Positions 1 to 9,247 are shown, numbered from the stretch's first letter. The stretch is 64,000 bases of DNA from Nonomuraea corallina (GCF_027620315.1 NZ_JAPNNL010000010.1:16002-80001), one strand, 5' to 3'. A program made the numbers and translations. The notes: a model not told the origin generated them from the sequence alone.

Positions 1-267
1 CCCGACGCCGAGCTGGTGCTCTACCGGGTGCTGCAGGAAGGGCTCACCAACGCCCTCCGGCACGCCGAGGCCGAATCCGTACAGGGCACACTCTCGTTCG
101 AGAAGGGGAAGGTCGTGCTCGTGGTCGCCGACGACGGCAAGGGTCATGAAGAGGGTCACGGTTTCGGGCTGAGCTCGCTGACCGAGCGGGTCAGGGCGCT
201 CGGCGGCACGCTCACCTGCGGCAGCGCGTCCAAGGGCTTCGAGCTGCGGGCGGAGCTGCCGTCGTGA
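1..267 (+). CDS. Two-component sensor histidine kinase, C-terminal end (5' truncated by window)
   Basis: The reading frame is open from base 1, so the gene begins outside the window and only about 88 residues of the ATPase domain are seen. The N-box (LQEGLTNALRHAEA), the G1 box (VADDGKG) and the G2 box (GHGFGLSSL) of a HATPase_c domain are in order, in the style of the NarX/DegS/LiaS family that pairs with LuxR-type regulators. The stop TGA overlaps the GTG start of the next gene (GTGA), so the kinase and regulator are translationally coupled. The N-terminal sensor part and therefore the signal cannot be judged. Confidence 0.9.
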   Translation, partial: PDAELVLYRVLQEGLTNALRHAEAESVQGTLSFEKGKVVLVVADDGKGHEEGHGFGLSSLTERVRALGGTLTCGSASKGFELRAELPS

Positions 268-899
268 GCCCGGTGCGGGTGCTGCTGGTCGACGACCAGG
301 AGCTGATGCGGCAGGGTCTGCGCAAGCTGCTGGCGATCGAGGAGGACATCGAGGTCGTGGGCGAGGCCGCCGACGGGGAGGCCGCGCTGGAGGTGATCGG
401 CCGGATCCGCCCCGACGTGGCCCTCGTGGACGCCAGGATGCCGCGGATGGACGGCGTGGAGCTGATCAACCGGCTGACGGTCGAGCATCCCTCGGTGGCG
501 GCGATCGTGCTCAGCACCTTCGACGAGGACGAGTACGTCTTCGGGGCGCTGCGCGGCGGCGCGGCCGGCTACCTGCTCAAGGACTGTACGCCCGACGAGC
601 TGGTGTCGGCCGTGGTGCGGGCGAGCCGCGGCGAGACCGTGCTGAGCAGCGTGGTGGCCGCCCGCCTGGTCGCCAACCTGCGCCGCGCCCCCGCTCGCGG
701 CACGTTCCCCGGCCAGGACCTGCTGTCGGCCAGGGAGCTGGAGGTGGCGCGGATGGTGGCGGCCGGCGCCGCCAACCGGGAGATCGCCGCCCGGCTGTTC
801 ATCACCGAGGGCACGGTGAAGAACCACGTCTCCAGCGTCCTGCGCAAACTGGGCCTGCGTGACCGCACCCAGCTGGCCCTTCACCTCACGGACCGCTGA
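264..899 (+). CDS. LuxR/NarL-family response regulator
   Basis: 211 residues, the usual NarL size. The receiver domain covers about 1-120, with the acidic pair D10/D11, the phospho-acceptor D56 (ALVDARMP), T84 and K105 (GYLLKD). A LuxR-type helix-turn-helix follows at about 153-206 ([12 protein letters not shown] through [17 protein letters not shown]). It is the cognate partner of the kinase whose stop codon overlaps its GTG start. About 115 bases of non-coding sequence follow before the ACC deaminase promoter. The target genes cannot be inferred from the window. Confidence 0.93.
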   Translation: MSPVRVLLVDDQELMRQGLRKLLAIEEDIEVVGEAADGEAALEVIGRIRPDVALVDARMPRMDGVELINRLTVEHPSVAAIVLSTFDEDEYVFGALRGGAAGYLLKDCTPDELVSAVVRASRGETVLSSVVAARLVANLRRAPARGTFPGQDLLSARELEVARMVAAGAANREIAARLFITEGTVKNHVSSVLRKLGLRDRTQLALHLTDR

Positions 900-983
900 G
901 GCGGGTCCTCCTCCGGCTCGGGCTCCTCGAGCTGGCGTGTGTCGTCTACCTGCTCCGGGCATCCTGCGGGAGTGAGACGGCTC

Positions 984-1020
984 TTGACAGTCGGCGGCGT
1001 GGCGCATGCAATATATTGCA
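984..1020 (+). promoter_or_regulatory. ACC deaminase promoter with palindromic operator on the -10
   Basis: TTGACA (984-989) and TGCAAT (1007-1012) are separated by 17 bp, a good sigma-70-type promoter. The -10 lies inside the perfect 14-bp palindrome TGCAATATATTGCA (1007-1020). A regulator bound there would block polymerase. AT-rich palindromes of this shape are known for FadR-subfamily GntR repressors, but no GntR gene is visible nearby. Confidence 0.6.
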
Positions 1021-1045
1021 CATCGCCTATTCGAGGAGCCACGGC

Positions 1046-2071
1046 GTGTCCATCGACGACTTCGAGCGCTACCCCCTGACCTTCGGCCCGAGCCCCGTCC
1101 ACCCGCTGGAGCGCCTCAGCGACCACCTCGGCGGGGCCCGGATCTGGGCCAAGCGGGAAGACTGCAACAGCGGCCTGGCCTTCGGCGGCAACAAGACCCG
1201 CAAGCTGGAGTACCTGGTCCCCGACGCCCTCCGTCAGGGTGCCGACACGCTCGTGACCATCGGCGGCGTCCAGTCCAACCACACCCGCCAGGTCGCGGCG
1301 GTCGCGGCCCGGCTCGGGCTCAAGGCCGTTCTGGTCCAGGAGAGCTGGGTCGACTGGCCCGACGCGGTCAACGACAAGGTGGGCAACATCCTGCTGTCGC
1401 GGATCATGGGCGCGCAGGTCCGGCTCGTCGAGGCGGAGTTCGGCATCGGCTACAAGGACAGCTGGACCGAGGCGATCGAAGGCGTCCGGGCCGCCGGCGG
1501 CACCCCGTACGCCATCCCGGCCGGCGCCTCCGACCACCCGCTCGGCGGGCTGGGCTTCGCCCACTGGGCCGACGAGGTGCTGCGGCAGGAGCGCGAGCTG
1601 GGCGTCTTCTTCGACACCGTCGTGGTGTGCAGCGTCACCGGCAGCACCCAGGCCGGCATGATCGCCGGGTTCGCCGCCCAGGACCGTCCCCGCCGCGTCC
1701 TGGGCATCGACGCCTCCGCCAGACCCGCCGAGACGCGGGCCCAGGTGGAGAAGATCGCCCGCGCCACCGCCGAGCTCATCGGCCTGGGCCGGGACCTGCG
1801 CGACGACGAGATCACCCTGCTCCAGGGCTGGGCGGGCGACCTCTACGGGGTCCCGGTCCAGTCCACCGTCGACGCCATCCGCCTCACCGGCGCCCTCGAA
1901 GGGGTCGTCCTGGACCCGGTCTACGAGGGCAAGTCCATGGCCGGCCTCATCGACCTCGTACGCGACGGCGACATCCCCCGCGACGCCAACGTCCTGTACG
2001 CCCACCTCGGCGGCCAGCCCGCGCTCAACGCCTACAGCGGCGTGTTCCGTCAGTCGGTGTCCGGGGTGTAG
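1046..2071 (+). CDS. acdS: 1-aminocyclopropane-1-carboxylate deaminase
   Basis: 341-residue PLP enzyme of fold type II, cytosolic, cleaving the ethylene precursor ACC to 2-oxobutyrate and ammonia. The PLP lysine lies in [12 protein letters not shown] (K50) and the conserved [10 protein letters not shown] motif follows. From family knowledge, Glu in VYEGKS and Leu in GGQPALNAY separate true ACC deaminases from D-cysteine desulfhydrases; both are present here. The GTG at 1046 is chosen because GAGGAG lies 7 bases upstream and the protein then begins right before the conserved [12 protein letters not shown]; an upstream ATG would overlap the operator. The last 22 bases overlap the convergent reductase gene. 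Confidence 0.9.
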   Translation: MSIDDFERYPLTFGPSPVHPLERLSDHLGGARIWAKREDCNSGLAFGGNKTRKLEYLVPDALRQGADTLVTIGGVQSNHTRQVAAVAARLGLKAVLVQESWVDWPDAVNDKVGNILLSRIMGAQVRLVEAEFGIGYKDSWTEAIEGVRAAGGTPYAIPAGASDHPLGGLGFAHWADEVLRQERELGVFFDTVVVCSVTGSTQAGMIAGFAAQDRPRRVLGIDASARPAETRAQVEKIARATAELIGLGRDLRDDEITLLQGWAGDLYGVPVQSTVDAIRLTGALEGVVLDPVYEGKSMAGLIDLVRDGDIPRDANVLYAHLGGQPALNAYSGVFRQSVSGV

Positions 2072-2595
2072 GTCAGGTGGAGCACGCCGGTCTGGAAGGT
2101 CTCGGACCTGACCAGCTTCAGCGGGTGGGTCGGCGTGTCCTCGAACAGCCGCTGACCGCGGCCGACGGCGATCGGGTGGACGAGCAGGCGCAGCTCGTCG
2201 AGCAGCCCGTTCGCCAGCAGCCAGCGCACGGTCGTGGCCGAGCCCGACATCTGGATGTTCCCGTCGAGCCGCTCCTTCAGCTCGCGCAGCGTGGCCGCGA
2301 CGTCGCCGGTGACGAGGGTGGTGTTGGTCCAGTCGGCCTTCTCCAGGGTGGTGGAGAGGACGTACTTCGGCGTGCCGTTGATGATCGCGGCGACGTCCTG
2401 GTCCTCGCCGGTCGTCGTCCAGTACGCGGACCACTCCTCGTACAGCCTGCGGCCCATCAGCATCGCCGCCTGGTCACGCATCCCCGCCTCGACCACGGCG
2501 CCCATCTCATCGTTCCAGTACGCGAAATGCCACTGGTCCGGCGCCTCCACCACGCCGTCCAATGAGATGAAAAAGTTGGAAATGATTCTCGCCAT
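2050..2595 (-). CDS. Dihydrofolate reductase family protein (RibD C-terminal-like)
   Basis: 181 residues in one RibD_C domain. The start [19 protein letters not shown] and the inner motifs [16 protein letters not shown] ([20 protein letters not shown]) and [12 protein letters not shown] are typical of the small stand-alone DHFR/RibD-like proteins common in actinomycetes. These bind NADPH, but their substrates are mostly unknown, so a folate role should not be assumed. It is monocistronic and convergent with the ACC deaminase gene, overlapping its 3' end by 22 bases. Confidence 0.85.
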   Translation of the reverse strand: MARIISNFFISLDGVVEAPDQWHFAYWNDEMGAVVEAGMRDQAAMLMGRRLYEEWSAYWTTTGEDQDVAAIINGTPKYVLSTTLEKADWTNTTLVTGDVAATLRELKERLDGNIQMSGSATTVRWLLANGLLDELRLLVHPIAVGRGQRLFEDTPTHPLKLVRSETFQTGVLHLTYTPDTD

Positions 2596-2667
2596 CGCTC
2601 CGGCTCCTCCGTCAGGTCCGCACGGCCTGCGCCGTACGGACTGCCGACCCTAGGCAGGAGGGGGCGC

Positions 2668-3372
2668 TCAGGTCTTGTACAGAAGCGACAGCGGCTCCAC
2701 CGGGTCGCCGTCGCCGAGCCGCGTGGCGGTGCGGCCGATGTAGCGCGTCAGCGACCGGGCGAGATGCGGCTGGTCGAAGTATCCGAGCCGGTCGATCACG
2801 TCGGGGATCGGCGTCCCCTCCTGGATCAGGACCGCCGCCCGCCGGGCGCGTTCGATCTGCCGGATGGCGACCCGGGTGAGACCGGTGGCGGCCACGAAAC
2901 GCCGCTGGACGGTCCGCTCCGACAGGCCGGGCGACTCGCCGCGCAGCACCGCGGCGACGACCGGGTCGCGGTCGAGCACGTCCTCGCGGGCCAGCCGCCG
3001 GACGAACGCCTCGGCGTTGTCGTAGTCGGGCAGCCGCCACGTGGAGCCCTTGAGGCTGAAGGACCTGCGTGTCGCGTCGGGAAGGTCCGCGTACCGGTCG
3101 ACGAGCCGGTGGAAGGGGAGGTGCGGCATCCAGCTTCCGGGAGAGAAGGTGATCCCGAAGAACGTCGCGTCCTCCGGCACCGGAGCCGCGCTCGCCTTCG
3201 TCTCCGGCCCGCGCACCGCGACGCTGACCTGGCCGCGGTGTTCCCAGACGACCAGCTCTCCGCAGGTGATGGCGACCGACGTCATCCGGTCCAGGCCGCC
3301 GCTGCTGGTGCTGCGCCACACCCGCTCGATGTACGGGGAATCGGACGATCGGCTCTCGACCTCCAGACCCAT
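2668..3372 (-). CDS. AraC-family transcriptional regulator
   Basis: 234 residues. The C-terminal part carries two AraC helix-turn-helix motifs (LSERTVQRRFVAATGL and IPDVIDRLGYFDQPHLARSL); the N-terminal 130 residues hold an effector-type domain without a clear relative. ATG 3372 is preferred over GTG 3390 because GGAAGGGG lies about 8 bases before it. The gene is divergent from the flavin reductase gene, and the tandem operators at 3537-3573 lie in the shared intergenic region. That makes it one candidate regulator of that regulon. Against this, AraC proteins usually bind asymmetric direct repeats, whereas those sites are dyads. Confidence 0.87.
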   Translation of the reverse strand: MGLEVESRSSDSPYIERVWRSTSSGGLDRMTSVAITCGELVVWEHRGQVSVAVRGPETKASAAPVPEDATFFGITFSPGSWMPHLPFHRLVDRYADLPDATRRSFSLKGSTWRLPDYDNAEAFVRRLAREDVLDRDPVVAAVLRGESPGLSERTVQRRFVAATGLTRVAIRQIERARRAAVLIQEGTPIPDVIDRLGYFDQPHLARSLTRYIGRTATRLGDGDPVEPLSLLYKT

Positions 3373-3515
3373 CCGACCATCCCCTTCCACCGGGTGGAAC
3401 GCCGCAGCGGCCAGGCCCTTCCCACCTTACGGCGCGGCCCGCGAAGGCGCCCGGCCCGGAGGGCTCCCGGCGGGCTCCCGGAGGGCGGGAAACAGCCCTC
3501 CGGGACGGCGACGCA

Positions 3516-3573
3516 TTGACACCTAGAATGCCGCTCGTTACCGTCAGCGGTACAACGTTTCCTATAGCGGAAC
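3516..3573 (+). promoter_or_regulatory. Flavin reductase promoter with two 17-bp operators
   Basis: TTGACA (3516-3521), a 17-bp spacer and TACCGT (3539-3544) form the promoter. Two similar 17-bp dyads follow, GTTACCGTCAGCGGTAC (3537-3553) and GTTTCCTATAGCGGAAC (3557-3573), starting 20 bp apart. The first covers the -10. The same paired layout occurs at 4235, 10622 and 10732. Confidence 0.7.
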
Positions 3574-3586
3574 GGCGGTAGCCTCG

Positions 3587-4090
3587 GTGGACCCCATCCT
3601 CCTGCGCGAGGTACTGGCCCAGTGGGCGAGCGGCGTGGTGGTGGTCGCCACCGTGACCGATGCGGGCAGACGGCACGGCATGACGGCCAGTTCGTTCAGC
3701 GCCGTCGCGCTCGACCCGCCCCTGATCTCCGTCTGCCTCACCACGACCAGCACCACGCACCGGCTGATCGAGCGGAGCGAGATCTTCACCGTCAGCATCC
3801 TGAGCCACGAGCACGAGCCCATCGGACGGCGGTTCGCGGGCGGCAAGCCGGCAGCCGTGGACCACTTCGGCCCGGAGCGGTGGGACGCCGCCAAGACCGG
3901 CGCCCCCGTCCTCGCGGACGCGGCCGGCTGGCTGGACTGCCGCGTGGCGGCCAGGCACGAGGCGGGCGACCACACGATCGTCCTGGGCGAGGTGCTGGCC
4001 GCGGGCGTGCCGCGCCGGACCGCGCCGCTCATCTACCACGCCCGCGCGTTCCGGGAGCTGCGCGACGCGGCCCGGGGGACCGTCCCCTGA
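3587..4090 (+). CDS. Flavin reductase family protein (FMN-binding split barrel)
   Basis: 167 residues, one flavin_reductase domain of the HpaC/NtaB/DszD type, with the GMTASSFSAVALDPPLISVCL-like signature near 30-50 (HGMTASSFSAV, DPPLISVCL). Such proteins use NAD(P)H to make free FMNH2 or FADH2 for a partner monooxygenase. The only FMNH2-dependent monooxygenase nearby is the LLM gene at 9299..10600, whose upstream region carries the same operator pair. The GTG start at 3587 is the first in-frame start after the operators. The gene is monocistronic, with about 120 bases before the next promoter. Confidence 0.88.
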   Translation: MDPILLREVLAQWASGVVVVATVTDAGRRHGMTASSFSAVALDPPLISVCLTTTSTTHRLIERSEIFTVSILSHEHEPIGRRFAGGKPAAVDHFGPERWDAAKTGAPVLADAAGWLDCRVAARHEAGDHTIVLGEVLAAGVPRRTAPLIYHARAFRELRDAARGTVP

Positions 4091-4208
4091 CCGGCGCGCG
4101 ACGGCCTCCGGTGCGCGCCCGGCGGGGCGAGCGCGGCCGGTTTCCTCACCGTGCCCGGCCGCCGGACGTGATCCCTCCTCACGCGCCTTTCCGAGTGGCC
4201 CATGCCTC

Positions 4209-4271
4209 TTGACGCTCCCGACCCTCCCACCTAAGTTTCCTTCAACGGAACAGCGTATCTCTAAGAGATAC
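4209..4271 (+). promoter_or_regulatory. ABC importer promoter with two 17-bp operators
   Basis: TTGACG (4209-4214), a 17-bp spacer and TAAGTT (4232-4237) form the promoter. GTTTCCTTCAACGGAAC (4235-4251) begins in the -10. GTATCTCTAAGAGATAC (4255-4271), a perfect dyad, starts 20 bp further on. Layout and consensus match the flavin reductase promoter. Confidence 0.7.
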
Positions 4272-4287
4272 AGGAAAGGGTGGCGTC

Positions 4288-5823
4288 GTGGAACTCACTC
4301 GCCGAAAGGTCCTACGCATTGGCGGGCTGGCTCTCGCCGCGGCCGCAACCGGGTGCGCGACCTCACCGAAGCAGACCTCCACCGGGACAACCGGCACCGG
4401 AGCGACCGGCGCGGCCGACGCCCCGCTCGTCGTCGCCTCCTCCGCGATCACCAACTCCCTCGACCCGGCCGCCGCGCTCTCCAACGTGGGCGCCACCTTC
4501 ACCGCGCAGGTCTACGACCCCCTGGTCACCTTCGGCGACGATGGGAAACTCGCACCCGCCCTGGCCACCGCCTGGCGCTCGATCGACGACCGCACGATCG
4601 AGTTCACGCTCCGCGAGGGGGTGACGTTCCACCGGGGCGGCGCCTTCGACGCCGCCGCGGTCAAGGCCAACATCGACCGGCTGCTCTCCGGCGACCCGGC
4701 CTTCGCGTTCCGCGCCGGGCAGATGGGCACGCTGTCCGGCGCCGAGGTCGTCGACGCGGGCACCGTACGGATCACCACGAAGGAGCCGGACCCCGTCCTG
4801 CTGAACCGCCTGGTCCGGCTGAGCATCACCGACCCGGCGATCTTCAAGGAGAAGCCGGGCTCCGTCGCCTCCGGCACCGGCCCCTTCCGGGTGACCGCGT
4901 ACAGCCCGGCCAAGAGCATCGACCTGGAGGCGTTCCCGGAATCCTGGCGCAAGTCCGAGACCGTCAAGAAGGCCCGTGTCGTCGCCATCCCCGACCCCGG
5001 CACGCTGACCACCGCCCTGCGCACCGGCGAGGTGGACGGCGCCTACGGCCTGCCGCCCTCCGTGGCGGCCCAGCTCGCCTCGTCGTTCACGGTGAAGCCC
5101 GTCACCGCCGGGTCCTGCGCGGTGCTGAGCATGATCGGCGACGTGGAGCCCAAGCTGCGCGACAAGCGGGTACGGCTCGCGCTCAACCTGGCCGTGGACA
5201 AGGAGGAGTTCGTCAAGTCCGGGCTGTCGGGCTACGGCAAGGTGCCCAACGGGCAGCTGCTCCAGCCGGGCTTCGCCGGCTACGACCCCTCGCTCGAAGC
5301 CTTCCCCTACGACCCCGACCGGGCCAAGGCCCTGCTCAAGGAGGCCGGCGCCGAGGGCCTGACCCTGAACATCGCCACCACCGCCCTGTTCAAGCAGCAG
5401 GCCGAGATCACCGCCGGCTACCTCGCCAAGGTCGGCATCACCTCGGAGGTGGTCCTCCAGGACCTCTCGGCCTTCATCTCCACGCTGCTGAAGAAGAGCG
5501 AGACCCCCCTGATCTACTGGCAGACCGACTACTTCGACCTGCGCGACATCGCCGGGGTCAGCCGCTTCGGGCCGCAGCCCGAGGGCGTGCAGAAGCACGT
5601 GGACGACGAGGAGTACGTCAAGCTCTTCGCGCAGGCCGCGGCCGAGCTGGACCCGGCCAAGCGCGAGGAGACCATCAAGGCGATGGCCGGGCGGCTCCAC
5701 GACGAGGCCGGGGTCGTCTTCCTGGCCTGGCCCGAGACGGTCTACGTGCACTCCGCCAAGTCGGATCTCAAGCTCAACGTCGACGGCAACGTGCTGTTGT
5801 CCGAGTCCAGGAAGGCGATATGA
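4288..5823 (+). CDS. Peptide/nickel-type ABC transporter substrate-binding lipoprotein
   Basis: 511 residues, SBP_bac_5 family, the extracytoplasmic receptor of a Dpp/Opp-type importer. The N terminus has a twin-arginine motif (TRRKVLRIGG) followed by a lipobox ending at Cys23 (AATGC), so it should be exported folded and anchored as a lipoprotein. The family pattern VYDPLVTFGDDGKLAPALA and YDPDRAKALLKEAG are present. GTG 4288 is preceded by GGAAAGG. It heads a tightly coupled operon, and the stop overlaps the next start (ATGA at 5820). The family handles peptides, nickel chelates, opines and haem; the ligand here is unknown. Confidence 0.92.
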   Translation: MELTRRKVLRIGGLALAAAATGCATSPKQTSTGTTGTGATGAADAPLVVASSAITNSLDPAAALSNVGATFTAQVYDPLVTFGDDGKLAPALATAWRSIDDRTIEFTLREGVTFHRGGAFDAAAVKANIDRLLSGDPAFAFRAGQMGTLSGAEVVDAGTVRITTKEPDPVLLNRLVRLSITDPAIFKEKPGSVASGTGPFRVTAYSPAKSIDLEAFPESWRKSETVKKARVVAIPDPGTLTTALRTGEVDGAYGLPPSVAAQLASSFTVKPVTAGSCAVLSMIGDVEPKLRDKRVRLALNLAVDKEEFVKSGLSGYGKVPNGQLLQPGFAGYDPSLEAFPYDPDRAKALLKEAGAEGLTLNIATTALFKQQAEITAGYLAKVGITSEVVLQDLSAFISTLLKKSETPLIYWQTDYFDLRDIAGVSRFGPQPEGVQKHVDDEEYVKLFAQAAAELDPAKREETIKAMAGRLHDEAGVVFLAWPETVYVHSAKSDLKLNVDGNVLLSESRKAI

Positions 5824-6773
5824 GGTCAGACCGTACAGCCTTGCGCGTTCTGCGCGTGGGCGCGGTCTGGTTGGTACGGCTGTTCGTGACCGTCATGGGC
5901 GTGCTGACCCTGCTCTTCTTCCTTCTGCGGTTGTCCGGTGATCCCGCCGCGGTCCTCGTGGGACCGGGCGGGTCCCCCGAGGACCTGGACCGGGTCCGCC
6001 ACGAGCTGGGCCTGGACCTCCCGCTGTGGACGCAGTACGGCGCCTTCCTCGGTGATGTCGCCCGGCTCGACTTCGGCGTCTCCCCGCACACCGGGGAGCC
6101 CGCCATCTCGGCGGTGCTGGCCAGGCTGCCGCTCACGCTGCAGATCGTCGGCGCCACGCTCGGCCTCGCGATCCTGGTCGGCGTGCCGCTCGGCATGCTC
6201 GCCGCGGCCCGGCACCGCCGCCCCTCGGGGCGGGTGGTCAACGCCGCCGCGGCGATCGCCCAGGCGATGCCGAACTTCGTGCTCGGCCTGCTGCTCCTGC
6301 TGGTCTTCGCGCTGTGGCTCGGCTGGCTGCCCAGCTACGGCGCGGAGAGCCCCTGGCACGCGGTGCTCCCGACGCTGACCCTGGCCGCCTTCACCGTCGC
6401 CCGCGTGGTGCGGCTGGTCCGGGCCGGCCTGCTGGAGGCGGTCGAGCAGGACTTCATCCGCACGGTGCGGGCCAAGGGAGGTGGCCGACTGCGCGCGCTG
6501 GCGCGGCACGCGCTGCCCAACGCGTTCCCGCCCGTGCTGGCCTTCCTGGTGGTCGACAGCGCGTACCTGCTGTCCAGCACGGTGATCGTCGAACAGCTCT
6601 ACGCCTACGACGGCATCGGCAAGCAACTCGTCGACGCGATCTTCCAGCGGGACTATCCGATCGTGCAGGCGACGGTGTTCGTGGTGGCGGTGCTGGTCGT
6701 CACGGTCAGCGCGATCGGCGACGTGCTCGGCGCGGTCGCCGATCCGCGGGTCAGAAGGGAGGCGGCCGGATGA
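5820..6773 (+). CDS. ABC transporter permease, DppB-like
   Basis: 317 residues with about six membrane helices, starting with one at about 10-35. The cytoplasmic EAA loop is EQDFIRTVRAKGGGRLRALA followed by RHALPNAF, typical of DppB/OppB. The N-terminal part includes the family signature GDPAAVLVGPGG and a LPLTLQIVGATLGLAILVG-like stretch. ATG 5820 overlaps the previous stop and fits the expected length; a much longer open frame running from 4209 reads through the preceding gene in the wrong frame. Forms the channel with the next permease. Confidence 0.92.
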   Translation: MRSDRTALRVLRVGAVWLVRLFVTVMGVLTLLFFLLRLSGDPAAVLVGPGGSPEDLDRVRHELGLDLPLWTQYGAFLGDVARLDFGVSPHTGEPAISAVLARLPLTLQIVGATLGLAILVGVPLGMLAAARHRRPSGRVVNAAAAIAQAMPNFVLGLLLLLVFALWLGWLPSYGAESPWHAVLPTLTLAAFTVARVVRLVRAGLLEAVEQDFIRTVRAKGGGRLRALARHALPNAFPPVLAFLVVDSAYLLSSTVIVEQLYAYDGIGKQLVDAIFQRDYPIVQATVFVVAVLVVTVSAIGDVLGAVADPRVRREAAG

Positions 6774-7597
6774 GGACGTCGGTCCGGGTCTCGCTGGCCG
6801 GGCTGGGGCTGATCGCGCTCGCGGTGACGGCCGGCCCGCTGGTGCTCGGCGTCGACCCGCTGGATCAGGATCTGCCGGCCAGGCTGGCGCCGCCGTTCTG
6901 GATGGAGGGCGCGGTGGCCGGCCATCCCCTGGGCACCGATCAGCTGGGCCGCGACCTGCTGGCGCGGGTCCTGGCGGGCGGGCGCACCTCGCTGCTGGTC
7001 GGCTTCGTGGCCAGCACGCTGACGTGCGCGATCGGCATCCTGGTGGGGCTGCTCGCGGGCTACCTCGGCAGCTGGGTCGACCGGCTCATCATGGGGCTGG
7101 GCGATCTCTGGATCGCCTTCCCGTTCCTGGTGCTGGCCATCGCGACGATCGGCGTCGTGGGCTCCTCGACCCCGGTGCTGATCACGCTGCTGGTCCTCGC
7201 CGGCTGGGTCACCTCGGCCCGGGTCACCCGCACGATCGTCAAACAGGTCAGGGGCGAGGACTACGTGATGGCCGCCGTCGGCGCCGGCGCCGGTCACAGG
7301 AACGTGCTGACCCGGCACCTGCTGCCCGCCGTCGCGAGCGCCAACCTGGTGATCTGGACCTTCAGCGTCGGCACGATGGTGCTCGTCGAGGGCGGCCTGT
7401 CGTTCCTCGGCCTGGGCGTGCGCCCGCCCGCCCCCTCCTGGGGGACGATCCTCAGCGACGGCCGCGAGCTGCTGGAGACGGCCTGGTGGATCCCGCTGTG
7501 GCCGGGGCTGATGCTCACGCTGACCGTGCTGCTCGTCAACCTGCTCGGCGACGGCCTGCGCGACACCTTCGACGTTCGGACGGACAACCATGCTTGA
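6770..7597 (+). CDS. ABC transporter permease, DppC-like
   Basis: 275 residues with about six membrane helices. It shows the DppC/OppC hallmarks HPLGTDQLGRDLLARVLAGG near 45-65, an EAA loop (EDYVMAAVGAGAGHRNVL) and a C-terminal GDGLRDTFDVR. The usual extended N-terminal domain of OppC is short, as is common in actinomycete Dpp systems. The ATG at 6770 overlaps the TGA of the upstream permease (ATGA). The 3' end overlaps the following ATPase by 8 bases, indicating coupled translation. Confidence 0.92.
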   Translation: MRTSVRVSLAGLGLIALAVTAGPLVLGVDPLDQDLPARLAPPFWMEGAVAGHPLGTDQLGRDLLARVLAGGRTSLLVGFVASTLTCAIGILVGLLAGYLGSWVDRLIMGLGDLWIAFPFLVLAIATIGVVGSSTPVLITLLVLAGWVTSARVTRTIVKQVRGEDYVMAAVGAGAGHRNVLTRHLLPAVASANLVIWTFSVGTMVLVEGGLSFLGLGVRPPAPSWGTILSDGRELLETAWWIPLWPGLMLTLTVLLVNLLGDGLRDTFDVRTDNHA

Positions 7598-8504
7598 GGT
7601 GAAGGATCTGGCGGTGACCGCCGGAGGCGTGCGGATCGTCGACGGCGTCTCCTTCGAGGTACGGCCGGGCGAGGTGCTCGGCATGGTCGGCGAGTCCGGG
7701 TCGGGCAAGACGATGACCATGCTCGCCGTGGCCGGACTGCTGCCGGCCACCGCCAGGATCACCGCGGGCACGGCCACCCTGTCCGGCGCCGAGCTCACCG
7801 CCTCCCGGCTCGAACGGATCAGGGGGCGCCAGATCGGCTTCGTCTTCCAGGACCCGGCGACGTCGCTCAACCCGCTCATGCGGGTCGGCACGCAGATCGC
7901 GGAGGTCCTGCGGATCCACGGCGTGGGCCGTGCCGCGGCGATGCAGCGGGCCGTGGAGCTGCTGGAGCAGGTCGGCATCGGCCCGGAGCGGGCCAAGGTG
8001 TACCCGCACGAGCTGTCGGGCGGGATGCGGCAGCGCATCGTGATCGCGATGGCCATCGCGCTGCGGCCCGCCCTGCTGATCGCGGACGAGCCGACCACGG
8101 CGCTGGACGTCACGGTCCAGGAACAGGTCATGCGGGTGCTGCGCGCCGCGCAGCGGGAGACAGGAGCGGCGACCGTGCTCGTCAGCCACGACCTCGGCCT
8201 CGTCTCCGAGGCCGCGCACCGGATCGCGGTGATGTACTCCGGCCGCCTGGTCGAGACGGGGACCGCGGACCAGGTCCTCGGCTCGCCCCGGCACCCCTAC
8301 TCCGCCGCCCTCATGCGGTCCCGGCCGCGGATCGGCGCCGGGCGGGGGCCGCTGCCGGTGATCCCCGGGCATCCGCCCGCGCCGAAGTCGCGCCCGCCCG
8401 GCTGCGCCTTCCATCCCCGCTGTCCTGTCGCGCTCGCCCGGTGCGCGCAGGAGGTCCCCCCGCTCGCCGGGGGCGTGGCCTGCTGGGCGGTGCAGGATGG
8501 CTGA
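7590..8504 (+). CDS. ABC transporter ATP-binding protein, DppD-like
   Basis: 304 residues. Walker A GESGSGKT (about 34-41), Q-loop in FVFQDPATSLNP, signature LSGGMRQR, Walker B LLIADEPTTALD and switch His in VSHDLGL are all intact. The C-terminal oligopeptide/dipeptide transporter domain contains the Cys-rich CAFHPRCP region found in this family. It energises the importer together with the next gene, whose ATG lies 8 bases inside its 3' end. Confidence 0.93.
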   Translation: MLEVKDLAVTAGGVRIVDGVSFEVRPGEVLGMVGESGSGKTMTMLAVAGLLPATARITAGTATLSGAELTASRLERIRGRQIGFVFQDPATSLNPLMRVGTQIAEVLRIHGVGRAAAMQRAVELLEQVGIGPERAKVYPHELSGGMRQRIVIAMAIALRPALLIADEPTTALDVTVQEQVMRVLRAAQRETGAATVLVSHDLGLVSEAAHRIAVMYSGRLVETGTADQVLGSPRHPYSAALMRSRPRIGAGRGPLPVIPGHPPAPKSRPPGCAFHPRCPVALARCAQEVPPLAGGVACWAVQDG

Positions 8505-9234
8505 GCCGCTGCTCCGGGTCACCGACCTGCGCAAGATCTACGGCCGGACGTGGGCGGTCGACGGGGTGACGCTGACGGTCGACCGGGGCGAGACGCTGGC
8601 CATCGTGGGCGAGTCCGGCTCCGGGAAGTCGACGCTGGCCCGGTGTGTGGCGCGGCTGGCGCAGCCCACCAGCGGCAGCGTGCGCCTGGACGGCGTGGAA
8701 CTGGCGACCCTGTCACGCCGGCGGCTGCGCCCGCTGCGGCCCCGTTTCCAGCTCGTCTTCCAGGACCCGTCCACCTCGCTGAACCCGCGCTGGACGATCG
8801 AGCAGATCGTGCGCGAGCCGCTGCGCCTTCAAGGGGTGCCGGGGGACGTGCCGAGGCTGCTCGCGGAGGTCGGCCTGGACCCCGGGCTCGCGGGCCGGCG
8901 TCCGCACCAGCTCTCCGGCGGTCAGCGGCAGCGCGTGGGCATCGCCAGGGCGCTGGCGCTCTCGCCCGACCTGCTGATCCTCGACGAGCCGGTCACCGCG
9001 CTGGACGTCTCCGTACAGGCCCAGATCATCAACCTGCTGCTCCGGCTGCAGGAGGAACGGGGGCTGGGCTACCTGTTCATCTCGCACGACCTCGCCGTGG
9101 TGAGCGCCGTCGCCCACCGGATCGCGGTGATGCACTCCGGGCGGCTGGTGGAGACCGGGCCGGCCGAGCGGATACTCGGCCGGCCGGAGCACGACTACAC
9201 CAGGGCCCTGGTCGCGGCGGTCCCCGGCGGTTGA
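8497..9234 (+). CDS. ABC transporter ATP-binding protein, DppF-like
   Basis: 245 residues. Walker A GESGSGKS, Q-loop FQDPSTSLNP, signature LSGGQRQR, Walker B LLILDEPVTALD and the switch His in ISHDLAV are present. It ends soon after the ABC domain and lacks the Cys-containing oligopeptide C-terminal extension of DppD, so it is shorter than many DppF proteins. Last gene of the importer operon. A strong hairpin follows 13 bases after its stop and separates it from the convergent monooxygenase. Confidence 0.92.
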   Translation: MAEPLLRVTDLRKIYGRTWAVDGVTLTVDRGETLAIVGESGSGKSTLARCVARLAQPTSGSVRLDGVELATLSRRRLRPLRPRFQLVFQDPSTSLNPRWTIEQIVREPLRLQGVPGDVPRLLAEVGLDPGLAGRRPHQLSGGQRQRVGIARALALSPDLLILDEPVTALDVSVQAQIINLLLRLQEERGLGYLFISHDLAVVSAVAHRIAVMHSGRLVETGPAERILGRPEHDYTRALVAAVPGG

Positions 9235-9247
9235 CCGCCGCCGCGCC

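Noticed and set aside
881..2434. 517-residue minus-strand frame over the ACC deaminase gene
   Set aside because: Shadow of the ACC deaminase gene; composition is not protein-like.
4209..5819. Fused long frame running into the DppB-like permease
   Set aside because: The part before 5820 reads the binding-protein gene out of frame; the permease starts at the ATGA overlap.
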